NCBI RefSeq assembly: GCF_900182835.1
Contig: NZ_FXUB01000006.1
Coordinates: 1 to 64,000 of the forward strand
From: Desulfurobacterium pacificum
Lineage (GTDB): Bacteria > Aquificota > Aquificia > Desulfurobacteriales > Desulfurobacteriaceae
Length of the DNA stretch: 64,000 nt
Reading direction: 5' to 3'
Shown here: positions 38,536 through 48,723 of the stretch, in pieces
Layout: the number at the start of each line of letters is the position of its first letter
Position numbering within the stretch: position 1 is the stretch's first letter
The notes under the pieces: model-generated
The model's database searches: none
Seen by the model: only the letters and a program-made list of their open reading frames with translations
Told to the model about the DNA's origin: nothing
Translations under genes and position numbers: made by a program

Positions 38536-40656
38536 TTTAACTTCCTCACCATTTCAAACTCAGCTTTTCTGTTTTCGAGGTCAACGTTTAGAAGTTTTAC
38601 TAAAACTCTGTCGCCTATTCTAAAGACCGTTCCGCTTTTTTCTCCAACGAGGCAGTACTGTTTGGGAATGCACATGTAGTAATCGTTTTTAAGATTTGTA
38701 ACGTGAACAAATCCGGGAATGACCTGTTCTATTGTTTCAACGTAGAGTCCCTGTTCTGTTACTCCTGTAATGATTGCTTCAAATACTTCGCCTATGTGGT
38801 TGGCTGCGAATTGGAGTTTTTTCAGTTCTATTACATCTCTTTCAGCTTCATCTGCGTTGATGGAGCGTTCGGTAACGTGTTTACAGACTATTTCTAACTT
38901 TTCTTCCCATGCAGGAATGCTTTCTGGCGTGAATTCGCCTTTCAGTGCCATCTTTACGAGCCTGTGGAGTTGGAGGTCTGCGTATCTTCTTATAGGGGAG
39001 GTGAAGTGGGTGTAGTGGGTTGAGGCAAGTCCGAAGTGTCCGATGTTATCTGGTGAGTATTTTGCCCTTGCCATAGTTCTGAGCATTAAGTAATTAACTA
39101 ACTTTTCTTCAGGTTTTCCTTCTACCTGTTCAAGGATTTTTTGAAGGAGTTTTGGCTGAATGTCGTTTTTGACTGCCGGCACTCTTATGCCCAAACTTCT
39201 TACAAAGTTAAGGAACTCCTGAAGTTTTTCTCTGTCGGGGGATTCGTGAACCCTGTATATGCTGGGGTAGTCTGTCCAGAACATATACTCTGCAACTGTT
39301 TCGTTTGCCACTATCATAAATTCTTCTATTATCCTGTGGCTCCAGAGCCTTTCTGCCTTGTAAATGTCAACGGGTTCGCCTTCTGCGTTGAGAACTACGA
39401 CAGGTTCGGGCAAGTCAAAGTCTAAGGAACCTCTTTTGTATCTTTTTCTGTGAAGTATCTGTGCCAGTTCGTACATGTGCTTTAAAGGTTCTACTACGTG
39501 GGGAAACTGCTTTTGTGCTTCTTCGTCGCCGTCTATTATTTTCTGGGCTATCGTGTAGGTAAGGCGCGCCTTGCTGTGAATGACGCTTTCGTAGATTTTG
39601 TAATCTATTACGATGCCTTTTTTATTTATTTCCATTTCGCAGGTGAATGTTAGCCTGTCAACGCCCGGGTTGAGTGAGCAGATGCCGTTTGAGAGTTTTT
39701 CTGGAAGCATGGGAATACATCTGTCTGGGAAGTAAACGCTTGTGCCTCTTTTGTAGGCTTCTAAGTCTAAAGCGCTGCCTGGCTTGACGTAGTGAGATAC
39801 ATCTGCGATATGAACAAACAGTTTGTAGTTGCCGTTTGGCAGTTTTTCTATGGCTACTGCGTCGTCAAAGTCTTTAGCGGTTTCACCGTCTATCGTGAAG
39901 CAGAGCTGGTCTCTTAGGTCAACTCTGTCTTTAATCTCTTTTTCAGTGACTTTTTCGGGGATTTTTTCCGCTTCTTCTAAAACTTCCGGCGGAAACTCTA
40001 CAGGGAGGTCAAACTTTCTTATTATGAGTTCTATGTCTAACTTTGCACCTTTTTTGCCTAAGTTTTCTATTACTTTGCCGACGGGACCTCTCGTTTCGGA
40101 AGGGTATGAGACGATTTCTACTACTACGTAGTCGCCGTCTTCTACTTTTTTGCAGTCTTCGTGGGTTAGAAGAACGTCGTAGCGAATTCGTTTGTCTTCA
40201 GGAATTACGAAGCAGTGTTTTTTTGCTTTTTTCTACCTTTCCAACAACTTTTTTGACGGCTCTTTCTATGATTGAGACGATTTTTCCTTCTTTTTTGCCG
40301 TCCCTTCCCTCTTTGACTATTTCAACGGCAACGATGTCGCCGTTCATTGCTCCTGCCATGTTCCTTCCGGGAACGAAGACGCCTTTGCCGCCGCTTATCG
40401 GGTCAACAAAGCCGAAGCCTTCTCTATAAACGCAGAGTTTTCCGACTACCAAGTTGAGTTTTTCTGGCAGGGCGTACTTTGCGCCTTTTAGTTTTACCAA
40501 CTTTCCTTCTCTTGCAAGCGCCTTTAGTTTTTCTCTGAGCTGCTCTCTTTCTTCGGCAGGTATTTTTAAAAACTTGGCGATTTCTCTTGCTTTTAAGGGT
40601 TTATTAAGAACCTGCAGGGCTTCAAAAATCCCCGCCTCCAACTCTCTCTCTTCCAT
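38532..40656 (-). pseudogene. rnr: Ribonuclease R, frameshifted in an A7 run (40224-40218)
   Basis: The 3'-5' exoribonuclease is split. ATG 40656 opens 152 residues (winged-helix domain, first cold-shock domain) and stops at 40198 after shifting frame in seven A's. If one A is removed, the frame runs without a stop to 38532, giving about 707 residues. The RNB catalytic Asp set is in IDGETAKDFDDAVAIE (plus-strand 39846-39893), upstream of the first ATG of the second frame (39710), so a protein made from there would be inactive. A C-terminal S1 domain (GYVxxF-like, GLYVETIEQVIPGFVH) follows. Sequencing error, phase variation or transcriptional slippage could restore the product. Confidence 0.85.
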
Positions 40657-40690
40657 TGCTCCTCCAGTTATTTGACTTATCGGTTTAAAA

Positions 40691-40719
40691 TTGTAACAGA
40701 TAAAGAAAATACCTATAAT
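40691..40719 (+). promoter_or_regulatory. Sigma-70-type promoter for the Uma2 gene
   Basis: TTGTAA (40691-40696) and TATAAT (40714-40719) are 17 bases apart, matching the vegetative consensus at 10 of 12 positions. The predicted start near 40726 leaves a 26-nt leader before ATG 40752. The rnr gene is divergent. Confidence 0.65.
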
Positions 40720-40751
40720 GTAGATAGGTTATAGTTCTTTTGGAGAAAAGA

Positions 40752-41297
40752 ATGGGAATAGTTAGCTTTAATGAATATCCGAGATACACTTATGAGGATT
40801 ATAAGAACTGGGAAGGTAAGTGGGAACTTATAGAAGGAATTCCTTATGCGATGTCTCCTTCTCCCGGCTGGAAACATCAACTCGTAAGTAACAAAATAGC
40901 CTGGCAACTTGAGGAATTGCTGAAAAACTGCGAGGAGTGTAAAGCGCTTCTGCCTGTTGATTGGAAGATAAGCGAAGATACGGTGGTTCAGCCTGATAAC
41001 CTTGTTGTGTGTTATGAGTTGGAAGATAAACCGTATATAACGAAGACTCCTTCTCTCATTTTTGAAGTTCTTTCTGAATCTACGGCTCTTAAGGACAGGG
41101 AAGTTAAGTTCAGGCTTTACGAAAGGGAAGGAGTGAAATACTACGTTATCGTTGACCCAAAGGAAAGAATTGCAAAGGTTTATAAGCTGGAAAGTGGAAG
41201 GTACGTTAAGGTTTGTGACGCTACGAATGAAAAGGTTAAGTTTGACTTAGGCAAGTGCAGTTTTGAGTTTGATTTTTCTCTTGTTTTTAAATTTTAG
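40752..41297 (+). CDS. Uma2-family PD-(D/E)XK protein
   Basis: 181 residues of the Uma2 (DUF820) restriction-like family. Motifs: WELIEGIPYAMSPSP, HQLVSNKIAWQL, VVQPDNLVVC (catalytic Asp), PSLIFEVLSEST (E-x-V), KFRLYEREGVKYYVIVDP. Such proteins are abundant in cyanobacteria and predicted nucleases, but their biological targets are unknown. ATG 40752 follows GGAG by six bases; an in-frame TTG at 40740 is less likely. It has its own promoter and converges on the Toprim gene with a 4-bp overlap. Confidence 0.92.
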   Translation: MGIVSFNEYPRYTYEDYKNWEGKWELIEGIPYAMSPSPGWKHQLVSNKIAWQLEELLKNCEECKALLPVDWKISEDTVVQPDNLVVCYELEDKPYITKTPSLIFEVLSESTALKDREVKFRLYEREGVKYYVIVDPKERIAKVYKLESGRYVKVCDATNEKVKFDLGKCSFEFDFSLVFKF

Positions 41298-41650
41298 GTT
41301 TGCAGTATCCAGCGGTCTAACTCTTCTATGTATTTTATTCCAGTTTCCTTCAGCCTTTCTCTAAAATAGGTATCGGTTTTGAGACCGTAGGTGGGGAGGA
41401 TTTTTTGTAGTTTCTGGAAAATCCTCTCTCCATGCTCATCAAAATCCATCAGTAGCACCACGCCCTTTTTGCTTTCCGAGAGTTTTTCTGCAATTGTATG
41501 ATAATTCTGTCCTTTCATCTCAACAACGTTTTCTATGCCCAATTTTTTGAGGGCTTTAACGTCCCTTTTGCCTTCTACTAAAATAACCCAGTCTTCTCTT
41601 AAGTCAGAGAATTTCTTGAGTTCGTAAATTATGGCTTTTACCCTGTCCAT
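41294..41650 (-). CDS. Small Toprim-domain protein
   Basis: 118 residues made almost only of a Toprim fold. The glutamate motif WVILVEGKRDVKALKKLG (about 21-38) and the DxD motif LLMDFDEHG (about 65-73) are intact. Toprim domains cut or join nucleic acid with Mg (RNase M5, DnaG, OLD nucleases); this solitary form resembles RNase M5-like archaeal/bacterial small Toprim proteins. Substrate unknown. Last gene of the unit starting at 46636. Confidence 0.88.
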   Translation of the reverse strand: MDRVKAIIYELKKFSDLREDWVILVEGKRDVKALKKLGIENVVEMKGQNYHTIAEKLSESKKGVVLLMDFDEHGERIFQKLQKILPTYGLKTDTYFRERLKETGIKYIEELDRWILQT

Positions 41651-41662
41651 CTACGCTCCCTC

Positions 41663-42580
41663 TTACCACCTGATTAAAACTATTCCAGCGGTGAAGTTAT
41701 AGATAATTGGCAGTCCGGCCTGAAGCAGTAGTAGAGCCGCTGTTATTCTTAAAGGATAAAGCCCCAAATAGTATGGTAGCAGGTAGTTCCACCAGCTGCG
41801 CAGGAGAGAGAACATTGCATTTCCTACTGCCATAGTTCCCAGTATGCGATTTATCGTTTCTCCTTTCTCTACCATTACTCTTATCAAACCGTAGGCTACC
41901 GGCGGGCTTATAGCAGCCGTTGTTATGTAGGTTATCTCTATCGGTGTAAAGCCTATCCATCCTAAGAACGGCTTTAATTTCGTCGTTAACCAGTCCATAG
42001 CGCCGTTGTTAATCAAAAAGATTATGAACACAAAAAGGGGCGTAAACTTGAGAATAAAAAGGCCACTTTCTTTTAATCCTCTTATTGTTCCCTTCAAAAT
42101 TTTGTTGAAAGAAAGGGTTATTTTTACGTTTTCTGGCTGATGGAACTGAATGTTAAGGTTTCTATATCTTATCCTTCCTATGATTGATACACATATTAAA
42201 ACTACAAGGTCGAAGAAAAGCCTTAAAAGTGCATAATAAACGGCTATTGAGCCTATTAAAGGTAGTAGAACTGGTAGGTAGTATCTGTAAAGGAACATCA
42301 GCCTCATTGGAAAATTTGAGGCTAAAATTGCCAGGTAAAGGTCAATTGGTTCTATTTCGCCTTTTTTGAGCAGTTCTGAAGCCGTCATGTGGGCAGCTCT
42401 TGGTGATACAAGGTAAATTACCGGAATGTTTGTGAGCTTTGGATGTATGCCAAAGCGTGAAAGCTTTAGCGTTTTAAGTCCTATCCAGTTTACAACGTTG
42501 CTTTCAACTAAGACTGCTGCAGTAACGTATCCGAACGTAATTGCACTTATTATGATTAGGTAAAGTTCTTTAAAGTCCAT
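41663..42580 (-). CDS. Membrane protein, nucleoside-recognition (Gate) domain type
   Basis: 305 residues with about eight hydrophobic segments. The pattern of two repeated halves (GYVTAAVLVESNVVNWIG near the start, then RGLKESGLFILKFTPLFVFIIFLINNG around residue 180) is that of the nucleoside-recognition/Gate family (COG3366, SpmA-like). SPRAAHMTASELLKKGEI and the GNAMFSLLRSWW segment are also typical. Transported substrate unknown. It overlaps the hypothetical gene upstream by 25 bp. Confidence 0.82.
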   Translation of the reverse strand: MDFKELYLIIISAITFGYVTAAVLVESNVVNWIGLKTLKLSRFGIHPKLTNIPVIYLVSPRAAHMTASELLKKGEIEPIDLYLAILASNFPMRLMFLYRYYLPVLLPLIGSIAVYYALLRLFFDLVVLICVSIIGRIRYRNLNIQFHQPENVKITLSFNKILKGTIRGLKESGLFILKFTPLFVFIIFLINNGAMDWLTTKLKPFLGWIGFTPIEITYITTAAISPPVAYGLIRVMVEKGETINRILGTMAVGNAMFSLLRSWWNYLLPYYLGLYPLRITAALLLLQAGLPIIYNFTAGIVLIRW

Positions 42581-43050
42581 CCTTCTAAACCTTCAAAAAT
42601 CCACTCCACTCTTTCTTTCCACCTTTCTTCTGCCAAAATCGTTCTGCTTTTCCTTTCTGCAACTACCGTTAAGAATTCAACGCTTCCTCTTATTCCAAGC
42701 CATAAGTGCTTTACCTTTGACGGAAGTTTACTGCCTGTAAACTTTTCTGTTTCTACTACCAGAACCACGGTTGAACGGTAGTGGTCTGGCGGAATAGATA
42801 AAAAGGCACTACGATTTTCTATTAGAAAGTTCAGCTCATCTTTAAGCTCTTCGCTTGTTGTCTTTTCAAAGTTTTCAAAAAACAGGTGGAAGAAAGAGTT
42901 TATCTCGTAGTCTTTCAAAAAGAAAGTGGTGTGAAATATAGACGACTCAAGTTTTATGTAAAGAGGATAGGTTTTTCCGCCTAAAGAGTAGCTTTCCGTT
43001 ATCTCTGCCAAACCTTTTAGCTTTTCTGCTACTTTTCCTATTAAGTTCAC
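42556..43050 (-). CDS. Hypothetical protein
   Basis: 164 residues, soluble, with no family recognised. It looks like an alpha/beta protein: strands YPLYIKLES, STVVLVVETEKF, HLWLGIRGSVEFLTVVAE alternate with acidic helices (ENFEKTTSEELKDELNFLIEN). It overlaps ftsB-like by 4 bp and the membrane gene by 25 bp, so it belongs to the same operon. No function proposed. Confidence 0.8.
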   Translation of the reverse strand: MNLIGKVAEKLKGLAEITESYSLGGKTYPLYIKLESSIFHTTFFLKDYEINSFFHLFFENFEKTTSEELKDELNFLIENRSAFLSIPPDHYRSTVVLVVETEKFTGSKLPSKVKHLWLGIRGSVEFLTVVAERKSRTILAEERWKERVEWIFEGLEGWTLKNFT

Positions 43051-43316
43051 TTTACAAATAAAATTGTCTCCTCGCCTTTTTTGCCTTTTAAGAACATCTC
43101 TCTTGCCAGTTTGTGGTAGTAGTAATTTTTGTTCTTTTCAAGGCTTTCAATCTTTTCTCTTAATATCTCGTTTCTCTCTTCCCAGTAGTCTTTTTCTTTA
43201 AGCAGTTTGGCATAGGTCGCCTTTAGCGAAGCGTAGGTTATGAGAGAGTTTTCGCCAAAAAAGTAGCTAAAGATAAACCAGGGTATAAACACCAGCCAGA
43301 AAAGTATGAGCCACAA
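43047..43316 (-). CDS. ftsB: FtsB/DivIC-like septum protein
   Basis: About 89 residues. A short cytoplasmic start, one membrane helix (WLILFWLVFIPWFIFSYFFG), then GENSLITYASLKATYAKLLKEKD and a coiled coil ending LAREMFLKGKKGEETILFV. The last segment fits the FtsB/DivIC 'A-R-x-x-L-x-x-x-x-x-G-E' terminus. TTG 43316 is preferred because the longer frame from TTG 43394 would overlap DUF507 by 74 bp; it is 4 bp after the DUF507 stop. Ribosome site is weak. FtsB links FtsL and FtsQ in division. Confidence 0.65.
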   Translation of the reverse strand: MWLILFWLVFIPWFIFSYFFGENSLITYASLKATYAKLLKEKDYWEERNEILREKIESLEKNKNYYYHKLAREMFLKGKKGEETILFVK

Positions 43317-43320
43317 AAAC

Positions 43321-43899
43321 CTACACTTCGGTTTCTGGTTCAACCAAGCCTCTCTCAATGAGTTCTTCGTTGTAGTATCTTCTGTAAAGAGCAAACCATT
43401 CCGGCGTTCCTTCGTATATCGGGCGGGAGTGGGAGGCGATTTTTTCTCTTACTTTCTGGTCTATTTCTTTTCTGAGTTTTGCTACCTCTTCAAAGGAGTG
43501 GACGATTGCGTTTCTAATTACGCCTCTTTCTTCTGTGTAGTCAAGTTCGTCGTCGGTGAGGATGAGGCGGAGGATTTTTCCTGCTAAGTAGTTTGATTTA
43601 TCCCTTGAAAAGATGCTTCCTGTAACGGATATTCCTCTTTCCTTTGCTAACTTTTCCTTTATGAGCTTTCTTGCTTTGTGAAGTGAAACGCCCCTGTATG
43701 TTACCTCTTCTGCGTTTTCCTGTATTATTCTCTCTGCTTCTTCTTCAAGTTCCTTTTCGGCAATGTAGTCTTCGTATAGTAACTGATAGATTTTTTCTTT
43801 AAATCCTTCAGGGTCGTCTGCAATTACGTATTCTTTACTTAAAAGGTCGTCTGCAATTTTGTCTGCTAACAGCTTTAGGAATCTATTCTTCTTCGCCAT
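43321..43899 (-). CDS. DUF507 family protein
   Basis: 192 residues, two related halves each with a helix pattern FLKLLADKIADDLLSKEYV-IADDPEGFKEKIYQLLYEDYIAEKELEEEAERII and SNYLAGKILRLILTDDELDYTEERGVIRNAIVHSFEEVAKLRKEIDQKVREKI. This is the DUF507 family, found mostly in Aquificota and Deltaproteobacteria. Function unknown; a cytoplasmic helical protein is expected. Start overlaps the TPR gene by 17 bp. Confidence 0.88.
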   Translation of the reverse strand: MAKKNRFLKLLADKIADDLLSKEYVIADDPEGFKEKIYQLLYEDYIAEKELEEEAERIIQENAEEVTYRGVSLHKARKLIKEKLAKERGISVTGSIFSRDKSNYLAGKILRLILTDDELDYTEERGVIRNAIVHSFEEVAKLRKEIDQKVREKIASHSRPIYEGTPEWFALYRRYYNEELIERGLVEPETEV

Positions 43900-46636
43900 T
43901 GTTCCTCCCTTTCAATCTTTGCAGGAGAGATTTTACCTTTTCTCTGGCTATTTCGCCCTCTTCCGTTCCTTTTTTCATCTTGGCAGCTTTTTCGTATAGT
44001 TTTAAAGCCTGACTTAACTTGCCCTGCTGCTCAAGGATTTGAGCTGCCCTGTAAGTGGCTGTTGAGCTCCAGGGTTCAACGTTCGGGTAGTCGTAGCTTA
44101 TCTTCAGGTAGTTTATCAGCGCATCTTCAAGGTCGCCTTTTTGAGCTAAAATTGATGCCTGCCAGAAAAGGCTTTCTACTTTCTCTTCTTTCGTTTTTGC
44201 CTTTTTAACTGCTTCGTTAATCAGCTTTTCTGCCAAATCCAGCCTGTTCTGGTTTTCTGTAAATATCGCAAGGCGGACCAGGTCGTTGTAGTCAACGTTT
44301 TTCAGTTTATTTTCAGTTATTAGCTTTTCAATCAGGTTGAGGGCTTTATCTTTGTCTCCGGCTAACTTGTAGTAGTTGGCTAACTTTGCTATGAACGAAT
44401 CTCTTTCTTTTGCCGGGACGTTGTTGACGTTTTCTATCTGTTTTGCAGCGTTAAAGGCGTCCAGTAGCCTGTTCTCTTTTGAGTATATCTTGAATCGGTA
44501 GAAGTTTTTCAGGTCTCTGTCTTTCTGGGTGTTTTCAGGCAGCAGTGATAGGTCTTTTAGAGCTTTTTTGTAATTCTTTTCTTTAAGGTCTATCTCTACC
44601 ATTCTTTTAACTATACTTCTTCTAACTGGCGGTAGAGTTGTTCTTTCAAGGGCTAACTTTAAAAGCCCGTAGGCTTTCCCGTATTCTCCGGCTTCAATCA
44701 GGTCGTCTGCCTTTGATATCAGGGTATCAACCGATGTTATGCCGTTTTCCGGGTTGTAAACGATGAACTTCGGGTCGTTTAAGAGGACTGTGGCGTAGTT
44801 GTTTGAAGTGAATGCCAGGTAGTTAAGAAGTTTTTTGGCATAGGTGGAAGTTTCTTCATCTGTTGCCCTTGAGTAAACGTCGCTGGCAAAGGATAGGGCT
44901 TTCTGTGGGTTTTTGTTCTCGTAGTAAAGAGTTAAAAAGGTTTCTGCTGCTATTCTTTCTCTTTCTGGTAGCTCTGCGTAGAGCTGCTCAACTTTTGAGG
45001 CATTTTTAGAAGTTATTGCAGCCATTAGTTTTGTTAGCGGCGTGTGGAAGGGTAGGTTTCCAAGCTCTCCAGTTCTGTGAAGTTTTTTAAGTGTGAAGAT
45101 GAGCCTTCCTTCGTTTACTTCAGGGTAAACGCTGTTTGTTTTTACGAGGTATTTTAAGACGCGGGCTGTGCCTTTGAGGTTGTTTGCGTGGAACAGGCAG
45201 AAGGCTTCAAAAGTTCTGTCTTCGCCGGTTTTGTTTCTGGAAGTAAGGAACGCTTTAGCTGCTTCTTTGAACTTGCCCATGTTCATCAGGGCGATGCCTT
45301 CAAGGTTTTTGAGAGTGGAAGGGGGATTTTGTAGTTGATTTTCAGCGTATTTGAGCAGTTTTAGAGCTAAAAGGTCGTTTCCGGAATAGAGGTATATTTT
45401 GGCTGCTGGAATGAGAGATTCTTTGTAGTAAGGCGTGTTCTGATAGCTGTTCATAAGCTGGTTGTAAACTACCGTTCCTACGTTTGTGTTGAGGCTTCCC
45501 AACTTGCCCAGTATGAATAGGGTGCGGGGGGTGAGGATTTTGCTTGAAGGATTCTGTATCGCCTTTTCTAAAACTTTTAGCGCTTTGCCGTAAAATCCCC
45601 TCTCGTAATATATGTATCCTAAATTGTTCAGGTCACCCGTCTGGTTGTCTGGAATTTGAGTGGAAAAGGAAAAAATTAGACTTTTCAGGTAGAGGTCTGG
45701 GTAGAATTTTTTGAGGTTTTGAAAATCAAACTTTGAAGAGTAAAAGTCCAGTAGTGTTTTTAATTTTTCCGGCATTTGAGGTTTAGAAACGCTTATGCCT
45801 AAAACGGACGGTATTTCTTTCCCTTTCCCTAACTTGAATAGACACCAGGCTTTCAGGTATTTTTCCGGTTCTGTCTGGGGATTTTTGAGCAGTTTCAGCG
45901 CTTCGTTGCATTTCCCGTTCAGGTAAAGCACCCTTGCCAGTTCTAATCTTGATTGAGGGTTGGGATTTTTCTTATAGAGTTTCTGGGCTTCTATCAAAGC
46001 GTCTGCGAACTGCTTTTTCCTTTCAAGGTATTTGACGTATTGAAGCTCTTCTTCTGGTGAAGAGAACCACCTTCCAAAGTTATCAAAGATAAAGTCTATG
46101 AGCTGGTAATCGTTTTTTTCCGTTGCTATTTTAAGAGCTTTTGACAGGAATCCGCTTTCTTTTGCAGCGCCTTTAAGGTCTAAATCTTTTGCTGCTACCG
46201 ATAATATGTAGATTAACTGCTGAGGCGTGAAGTTAAAGTTTTTTAGCGTCTGGAAAAACCTTATCTTTTCAGATATGGGAAGCGTCGTTATTTCTTGAGG
46301 GAAGGCGTTCTCTATCGTTTCGCCGTTTTTTAGCGCATCTATCAGTTCTAACGCTAAGAGTTCGCCTCTGTTATAGTCCGGCAGGTTTTCTTCCCAGTAG
46401 TTGATTAGCTTTTCAAGGTCTTTAAGGTCGTTGCTTTTCAGAAACGATAGATACATAAACTTGTAGATTTTTTTAAACTCGTCTGGAGTTAAAGAGTTAA
46501 AGTTTTCGCTAAACGTTTTTGCGGCTAACCTGTATAAACCGTCCTGGTAGAGCTTGACGCCTAAGTTTATATCGCCTGCTAATGCTGTTGTGGTTAGCAT
46601 AAGGCTGCCGGTAATTATTGCCATTGTTCTTTTCAT
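43883..46636 (-). CDS. Large exported TPR-repeat protein
   Basis: 917 residues. A signal peptide (MKRTMAIITGSLMLTTTALA) is followed by many tetratricopeptide-like repeats to the C-terminus (for example RGFYGKALKVLEKAIQNP, GEYGKAYGLLKLALERT, GKLSQALKLYEKAAKMKKG). It should be a periplasmic or outer-membrane scaffold, perhaps for cell-envelope or polysaccharide machinery. No catalytic domain is visible. First gene of the operon ending at the Toprim gene. Confidence 0.88.
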   Translation of the reverse strand: MKRTMAIITGSLMLTTTALAGDINLGVKLYQDGLYRLAAKTFSENFNSLTPDEFKKIYKFMYLSFLKSNDLKDLEKLINYWEENLPDYNRGELLALELIDALKNGETIENAFPQEITTLPISEKIRFFQTLKNFNFTPQQLIYILSVAAKDLDLKGAAKESGFLSKALKIATEKNDYQLIDFIFDNFGRWFSSPEEELQYVKYLERKKQFADALIEAQKLYKKNPNPQSRLELARVLYLNGKCNEALKLLKNPQTEPEKYLKAWCLFKLGKGKEIPSVLGISVSKPQMPEKLKTLLDFYSSKFDFQNLKKFYPDLYLKSLIFSFSTQIPDNQTGDLNNLGYIYYERGFYGKALKVLEKAIQNPSSKILTPRTLFILGKLGSLNTNVGTVVYNQLMNSYQNTPYYKESLIPAAKIYLYSGNDLLALKLLKYAENQLQNPPSTLKNLEGIALMNMGKFKEAAKAFLTSRNKTGEDRTFEAFCLFHANNLKGTARVLKYLVKTNSVYPEVNEGRLIFTLKKLHRTGELGNLPFHTPLTKLMAAITSKNASKVEQLYAELPERERIAAETFLTLYYENKNPQKALSFASDVYSRATDEETSTYAKKLLNYLAFTSNNYATVLLNDPKFIVYNPENGITSVDTLISKADDLIEAGEYGKAYGLLKLALERTTLPPVRRSIVKRMVEIDLKEKNYKKALKDLSLLPENTQKDRDLKNFYRFKIYSKENRLLDAFNAAKQIENVNNVPAKERDSFIAKLANYYKLAGDKDKALNLIEKLITENKLKNVDYNDLVRLAIFTENQNRLDLAEKLINEAVKKAKTKEEKVESLFWQASILAQKGDLEDALINYLKISYDYPNVEPWSSTATYRAAQILEQQGKLSQALKLYEKAAKMKKGTEEGEIAREKVKSLLQRLKGRNNGEEE

Positions 46637-46731
46637 TTTATTCCTCTGCTGCAGTTAATAGGGCAATGAGTATTGTAAACAAAAATTCTTCGGCGTGCAG
46701 AATCGCGGTTCAAGAATAAATTTTAGTTACT

Positions 46732-48723
46732 ATGAGAAAGTTTAAAGTTGTTTCACCGTTTCAGCCTAAAGGCGACCAGCCTAAAGCTATAAGGGAGCTA
46801 TCGGAAGGTATAAGGAAAGGTCTTAAGTATCAGACTCTTTTAGGCATAACGGGAAGTGGAAAGACCTTTACGATAGCAAAAGTTATAGAAGAAGTTCAAA
46901 AGCCTACGCTTGTTATTTCTCACAACAAGGTTTTAGCTGCCCAACTTTACCACGAGTTAAAAACTTTCTTTCCGAATAATGCCGTTGAATACTTTATCAG
47001 CTATTACGATTACTACCAGCCGGAAGCCTACATTCCCAGCAGAGACCTTTACATAGAGAAGGATTGTTCCATTAACCCGGTAATTGACCGTATGCGCCAC
47101 TCAGCTACCGTTTCACTGCTTACGAGGAGGGACGTTATAGTCGTTTCTTCCGTTTCCTGCATTTATGGTTTGGGTTCACCTGACTTTTACAAAAATCTCT
47201 CTTTAAGGTTTGAAGTTGGTGAAGAAATAGAGAGAGATGAAGTTATACGGAAGCTTGTCACTTTGGGGTATGAAAGGAGCGAATACGACTTGAGGCCGGG
47301 GATTTTTAAGGTAAGGGGAGACGTGATAGATATCTTTCCTGCCGACGTTGAAGACCACTTTATAAGGGTGGAGCTTTTCGGAGATGAGGTTGATTCTATC
47401 GTTATGCTTGATTACTTCAACAGGAGCGTTTTGAGGGAGTTTGATTCTTATACCGTTTACCCGGCTTCTCACTACGCTACGCCTTATTCAAGGATTGTTG
47501 AAGCGGTAAAGTCTATTGAGAGGGAGCTTGAGGAGAGGGTGGATTTTTTCCTGAAGGAAGGAAAAGAATTGGAGGCAAAAAGGATAGAGCAGAGAACCCG
47601 CTACGATATGGAGCTTTTGTTAGAAATAGGGCACTGCAAAGGGATAGAAAACTATTCGCGCCATTTAGATGGAAGGAAACCGGGAGAGCCGCCTTTTACT
47701 CTGCTTGATTACTTTCCCGATGACTTTTTGGTGATTATTGATGAATCTCACGTTACCATTCCGCAGATAAAGGCAATGTGGAGGGGGGATAGAGCAAGGA
47801 AGTTTAACTTGGTAGAGCATGGATTTAGGCTTCCTTCCGCCTACGATAACAGACCTTTAAACTTTGAAGAGTTTTTAAAAAGAGTTCCTCAGGCTATTTT
47901 CGTTTCTGCCACACCCGGAGATTTTGAACTTTCCATTTCAGAGAAAGTGGTAGAGCAGATTATCAGACCTACCGGACTTCTTGACCCAGTTGTTGAAGTA
48001 AAACCAACAGAAGGGCAGATTGACCATCTGCTTTCTGAAATCAGAGAAAGGGTTAGAAGGAATGAGCGAGTTTTGGTAACGACGTTAACGAAGAGAAGTG
48101 CTGAAGAACTTACAGAATACCTTCTTGAGAAAGGTGTTAAGGCTAAGTACATGCATTCTGAGATAGATTCTGTTGAGAGAGTTGAAATCATCAGAGGACT
48201 CAGAAGCGGTGAGTTTGACGTTTTAGTTGGCGTTAACCTCTTGAGAGAAGGGCTTGACCTTCCGGAAGTTTCTCTCGTAGCAATATTAGATGCTGATAAG
48301 GAAGGGTTTTTAAGGTCAACGACCTCTCTTATTCAAACGATAGGTAGGGCTGCGAGGAACGTTAACGGTAAAGTGATTCTATATGCAGATAGAATAACAC
48401 CTTCCATGAAGAAGGCGATAGAGGAAACGGAAAGGAGAAGGAAAATTCAGGAGGAATACAACAAAAAGCACGGCATTGTTCCTCAAACGGTGAAAAGAAG
48501 TATAGAGGCTTCCATTTTGGAAGATGCGGGTGTTATGCCTTTTTATAAGATAAAAGTTAGTAAAGAAGAACCTTTGCCTAAAACAGAGGAGGAAGTTTTA
48601 GAAAGAATAGCTCGGCTTGAAAAAGAGATGAAAGAAGCTGCAAAGAACTGGGAATTTGAAAAGGCAGCAGAACTAAGAGATAAGATAAAAGAGTTAAGAA
48701 AACTTTTAGTCCCTGCTGATTAA
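46732..48723 (+). CDS. uvrB: Excinuclease ABC subunit B
   Basis: A 663-residue DNA repair helicase. Walker [10 protein letters not shown] is at 39-47, the damage-probing beta-hairpin lies in [16 protein letters not shown] (near 93), the Walker B DESHVT is near residue 340, helicase motifs V and VI are in [11 protein letters not shown] and QTIGRAARN, and the C-terminal UVR coil ([21 protein letters not shown]) recruits UvrC. It overlaps the convergent regulator by 4 bp. Confidence 0.98.
   Translation: MRKFKVVSPFQPKGDQPKAIRELSEGIRKGLKYQTLLGITGSGKTFTIAKVIEEVQKPTLVISHNKVLAAQLYHELKTFFPNNAVEYFISYYDYYQPEAYIPSRDLYIEKDCSINPVIDRMRHSATVSLLTRRDVIVVSSVSCIYGLGSPDFYKNLSLRFEVGEEIERDEVIRKLVTLGYERSEYDLRPGIFKVRGDVIDIFPADVEDHFIRVELFGDEVDSIVMLDYFNRSVLREFDSYTVYPASHYATPYSRIVEAVKSIERELEERVDFFLKEGKELEAKRIEQRTRYDMELLLEIGHCKGIENYSRHLDGRKPGEPPFTLLDYFPDDFLVIIDESHVTIPQIKAMWRGDRARKFNLVEHGFRLPSAYDNRPLNFEEFLKRVPQAIFVSATPGDFELSISEKVVEQIIRPTGLLDPVVEVKPTEGQIDHLLSEIRERVRRNERVLVTTLTKRSAEELTEYLLEKGVKAKYMHSEIDSVERVEIIRGLRSGEFDVLVGVNLLREGLDLPEVSLVAILDADKEGFLRSTTSLIQTIGRAARNVNGKVILYADRITPSMKKAIEETERRRKIQEEYNKKHGIVPQTVKRSIEASILEDAGVMPFYKIKVSKEEPLPKTEEEVLERIARLEKEMKEAAKNWEFEKAAELRDKIKELRKLLVPAD

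Noticed and set aside
38700-39425. Plus-strand frames opposite rnr
   Set aside because: Antisense shadows of a conserved RNase R coding region.
40675-40683. CCGATAA motif upstream of rnr as a sigma-28 promoter
   Set aside because: No TAAA -35 element lies at the right spacing. The match is only to the -10 half.
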